DNA from: JBGPIK01 sp041484845
Lineage (GTDB): Bacteria; Desulfobacterota; Binatia; UBA9968
Assembly: GCA_041484845.1 (NCBI GenBank)
Contig: JBGPIK010000394.1
Coordinates: 1 to 6,346 of the forward strand
Direction of reading: 5' to 3'
Length of the DNA: 6,346 bases
Shown here: positions 5,131-6,346 of the stretch, piece by piece
How the letters are laid out: every line of letters begins with the position of its first letter
How positions within the stretch are numbered: the stretch's first letter is position 1
The notes under the pieces: generated by a model
Told to the model about the DNA's origin: nothing
Databases searched by the model: none
Seen by the model: only the letters and a program-made list of their open reading frames with translations
Translations under genes and position numbers: made by a program

Positions 5131-5550
5131 ATGAGTGGTCAACTTCTTAAGTCTTGTGCGATCATTGGTCTGTCTCTTGCTCTGCTCTACTCAGGAGCAG
5201 CGTGGGCTATGGAAGCATGCGTGGGGCATGGTGGTCATAGAGGTCATCCCGCAGTGCAGGACGATCACTTGCCTCAATTCTCATTGGGGCATGCCCAGCC
5301 CCACGATTCCGTGCCCGTCATTCACTGTACGTCGGTGAGCGAACAGATCGGTCCGGCGGCGCTAATGGCTTCGATTGAGGTTCGTCATTCGGACAAAGGC
5401 ATCGCGCTTGATGCAGTTTCTTATCCCTACGTGCTCTCCGCGGCGCGGCCAAACACTCTTTGGTTGGACGCGCTTTTCAGGAAGGCCGTTACGATTTCTT
5501 TACCCAACGATCTCGCACGCCATCTATATCTTTCCGTTCTTCAGATCTAA
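5131..5550 (+). CDS. Secreted His/Cys-rich protein upstream of an efflux outer-membrane factor
   Basis: This 139-residue protein has a signal peptide (hydrophobic 9-23, cleavage likely after AWA at 24-26). The mature N-terminus is rich in metal ligands: Cys30, His33, His36, His39, His46, His54, His58, His65 and Cys66, including CVGHGGHRGH (30-39) and VIHCTSVS (63-70). The C-terminal half (QIGPAALMASIEVRHSD, WLDALFRKAV, LPNDLARHLYLSVLQI) is ordinary in composition and ends at the last codon before TAA. I know no function. Its position before a CzcC/TolC-type gene resembles the small periplasmic CzcI-like proteins of czc operons, but homology is not shown; a periplasmic metal buffer or sensor is inferred. 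The start is forced: an in-frame TAG ends at 5127 and ATG 5131 is the only start that keeps the signal peptide. No ribosome site is visible. Confidence 0.82.
   Translation: MSGQLLKSCAIIGLSLALLYSGAAWAMEACVGHGGHRGHPAVQDDHLPQFSLGHAQPHDSVPVIHCTSVSEQIGPAALMASIEVRHSDKGIALDAVSYPYVLSAARPNTLWLDALFRKAVTISLPNDLARHLYLSVLQI
5223..5238 (+). repeat. 16-base exact repeat coding for a GHGGH motif (copy 2)
   Basis: GGGGCATGGTGGTCAT here is identical to bases 3599-3614 in the DUF2933-type gene. Both copies are read in the same frame as Gly-His-Gly-Gly-His. The two genes are otherwise unrelated by eye. Confidence 0.7.
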
Positions 5551-5674
5551 CTCATCCGTTTAGATTCGGTTTTATCGTTTGCTTCAACTTACGTTGGGGT
5601 AGGCCGTGGATTGCGCGTTCGGTGTGCATTCCTTCGGCAGTTCATCAGATCTTTCGCAGCCAAGAGGTTGGGTT
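5551..5674 (+). other. Spacer before the TolC-family gene
   Basis: This 124-base spacer follows the His-rich secreted protein gene. I see no terminator hairpin, no convincing promoter and no small gene. The only functional element I can support is the ribosome site at 5663-5667. Readthrough from the promoter at 5092-5120 is the simplest way to transcribe the efflux gene. Confidence 0.4.
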
Positions 5675-6346
5675 ATGTCGATTTCACTTCAGTTAAAAGC
5701 TTTTTCCGTTCTTCAAGGGATCTTTCTCCTGATCCTGACTTCGTCCTTCGGCGCGGAACCCACGCGACTGACTTTGGAACAGGCCGTGCAGATGGCCGTG
5801 GACCGCAATCTGGAATTGAAGGCGAAGAAAGAAGAGATCGGGATAGCCGAGGGAAGACAAGTGCGGGCCAATTTGCTTATCCAGTTCAATCCCGAGATCG
5901 AGGGCGACATATCGAATCGCCGCCTTGAGAATTCTTCAGACGGGTCAAATCGAAACGTGCCTCAGGGCGGAGTCACTTTTTCACAGGAGTTTGAGATTGC
6001 GGGCCAGCCCGAACATCGCCGAGAAGCGGCTAATAGGAATTTGGAGAAGGTTAAGTTTGAGATAACCGATTTCGAGCGGATTCTTCGCTTCCGCATCGCG
6101 GAGATTTTTCTCAAGCTTTCAAATGTTCGAGAGAAAATCAGGCAAGCCGAACATATCGTTGATCTCAGAGGCCGCCTCTATGAAGCTTCCAAGACTCGCT
6201 TGGCCTTGGGCGACATCCCCGAGGTCCAGCTTATCGTTGCCGAGTTTGAGCTGAACCGGTCTAAGAGCGACTTGATCACTCTCCAGAAGGAGTACGAGGA
6301 GCTACTTTCGCGGTTGACAAGCGAACTCGTGCTCGAAGGAGATGAA
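5675..6346 (+). CDS. TolC/CzcC-family outer-membrane efflux protein, N-terminal part (3' end outside window)
   Basis: This is the outer-membrane channel subunit of a tripartite efflux system, which would export metal ions or other substrates from the periplasm with an RND pump and an adaptor. From ATG 5675, 224 codons are open to the window edge, roughly half the usual 400-450 residues. AGAGG (5663-5667) lies seven bases before the ATG. A signal peptide spans about 1-26, with cleavage near SFGA. The mature start RLTLEQAVQMAVDRNLELKA (31-50) is the typical outer-membrane-factor opening. NPEIEGD (72-78) and the strand TFSQEFEIAGQ (101-111) match the CzcC/CusC branch, and long charged heptad-like helices follow (115-175, 185-215). 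The His-rich secreted protein upstream and CopA suggest heavy-metal efflux, with adaptor and pump genes probably following. The exact substrate cannot be read from this subunit. Confidence 0.92.
   Translation, partial: MSISLQLKAFSVLQGIFLLILTSSFGAEPTRLTLEQAVQMAVDRNLELKAKKEEIGIAEGRQVRANLLIQFNPEIEGDISNRRLENSSDGSNRNVPQGGVTFSQEFEIAGQPEHRREAANRNLEKVKFEITDFERILRFRIAEIFLKLSNVREKIRQAEHIVDLRGRLYEASKTRLALGDIPEVQLIVAEFELNRSKSDLITLQKEYEELLSRLTSELVLEGDE

Noticed and set aside
5611..5928. A 105-codon + strand frame overlapping the start of the efflux gene
   Set aside because: It is Arg/Gly-rich shadow sequence; the frame from 5675 has a signal peptide, ribosome site and TolC-family motifs.

Overview
The window is a bacterial metal-homeostasis region, most likely for copper. 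All supported genes lie on the + strand. No ribosomal RNA, tRNA, CRISPR array or transposase was seen. Base composition is moderate and uneven: I counted 39 G/C in bases 421-480 and 19 G/C in bases 2521-2580. The Shine-Dalgarno sites are canonical, and signal peptides and an outer-membrane efflux protein point to a Gram-negative cell. The gene set resembles copper/heavy-metal cassettes of Nitrospirota, NC10 or proteobacteria, but the phylum is inferred from impression only.

Layout. Bases 1-1276 hold the C-terminal part of a Cu(I)-exporting P1B-type ATPase (copA), cut by the window edge. Bases 1277-1442 are a leader-like spacer with a promoter candidate, a 20-codon ORF with a good ribosome site, and a GC-rich hairpin followed by T's. 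Bases 1443-2819 encode an unrecognised, A+T-richer putative lipoprotein whose C-terminal half carries what look like nucleoside-phosphorylase (PNP/MTAN) fold motifs. Bases 2940-4331 hold three closely spaced membrane-protein genes: an unknown four-helix protein, a DUF2933-type His-rich mini-protein, and an isoprenylcysteine carboxyl methyltransferase-like enzyme. Bases 4467-4888 are a small secreted-protein gene with an apparent one-base deletion just after its signal-peptide core. Bases 4941-5069 are the decayed 5' end of an alpha-glucan (glycogen) phosphorylase gene. Bases 5131-5550 encode a secreted His/Cys-rich protein, apparently from a near-leaderless transcript. Bases 5675-6346 begin a TolC/CzcC-type outer-membrane efflux protein that runs off the 3' end.

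How the parts fit. CopA would move Cu(I) from cytoplasm to periplasm. The His-rich small proteins would meet metal at the membrane or in the periplasm. The outer-membrane factor would complete an RND (CusCBA/CzcCBA-type) efflux system whose other subunits probably lie just downstream. The membrane trio sits between them and may act on envelope lipid or thiol chemistry, though this is unproven. Two broken genes within 700 bases (4467-5127), a compositional island, and spacers with orphan ribosome sites suggest a cassette assembled and eroded by horizontal transfer.

The most interesting points are the lipoprotein with phosphorylase-like catalytic motifs, the attenuator-like leader in front of it, the glycogen phosphorylase remnant, and the frameshifted secreted protein.
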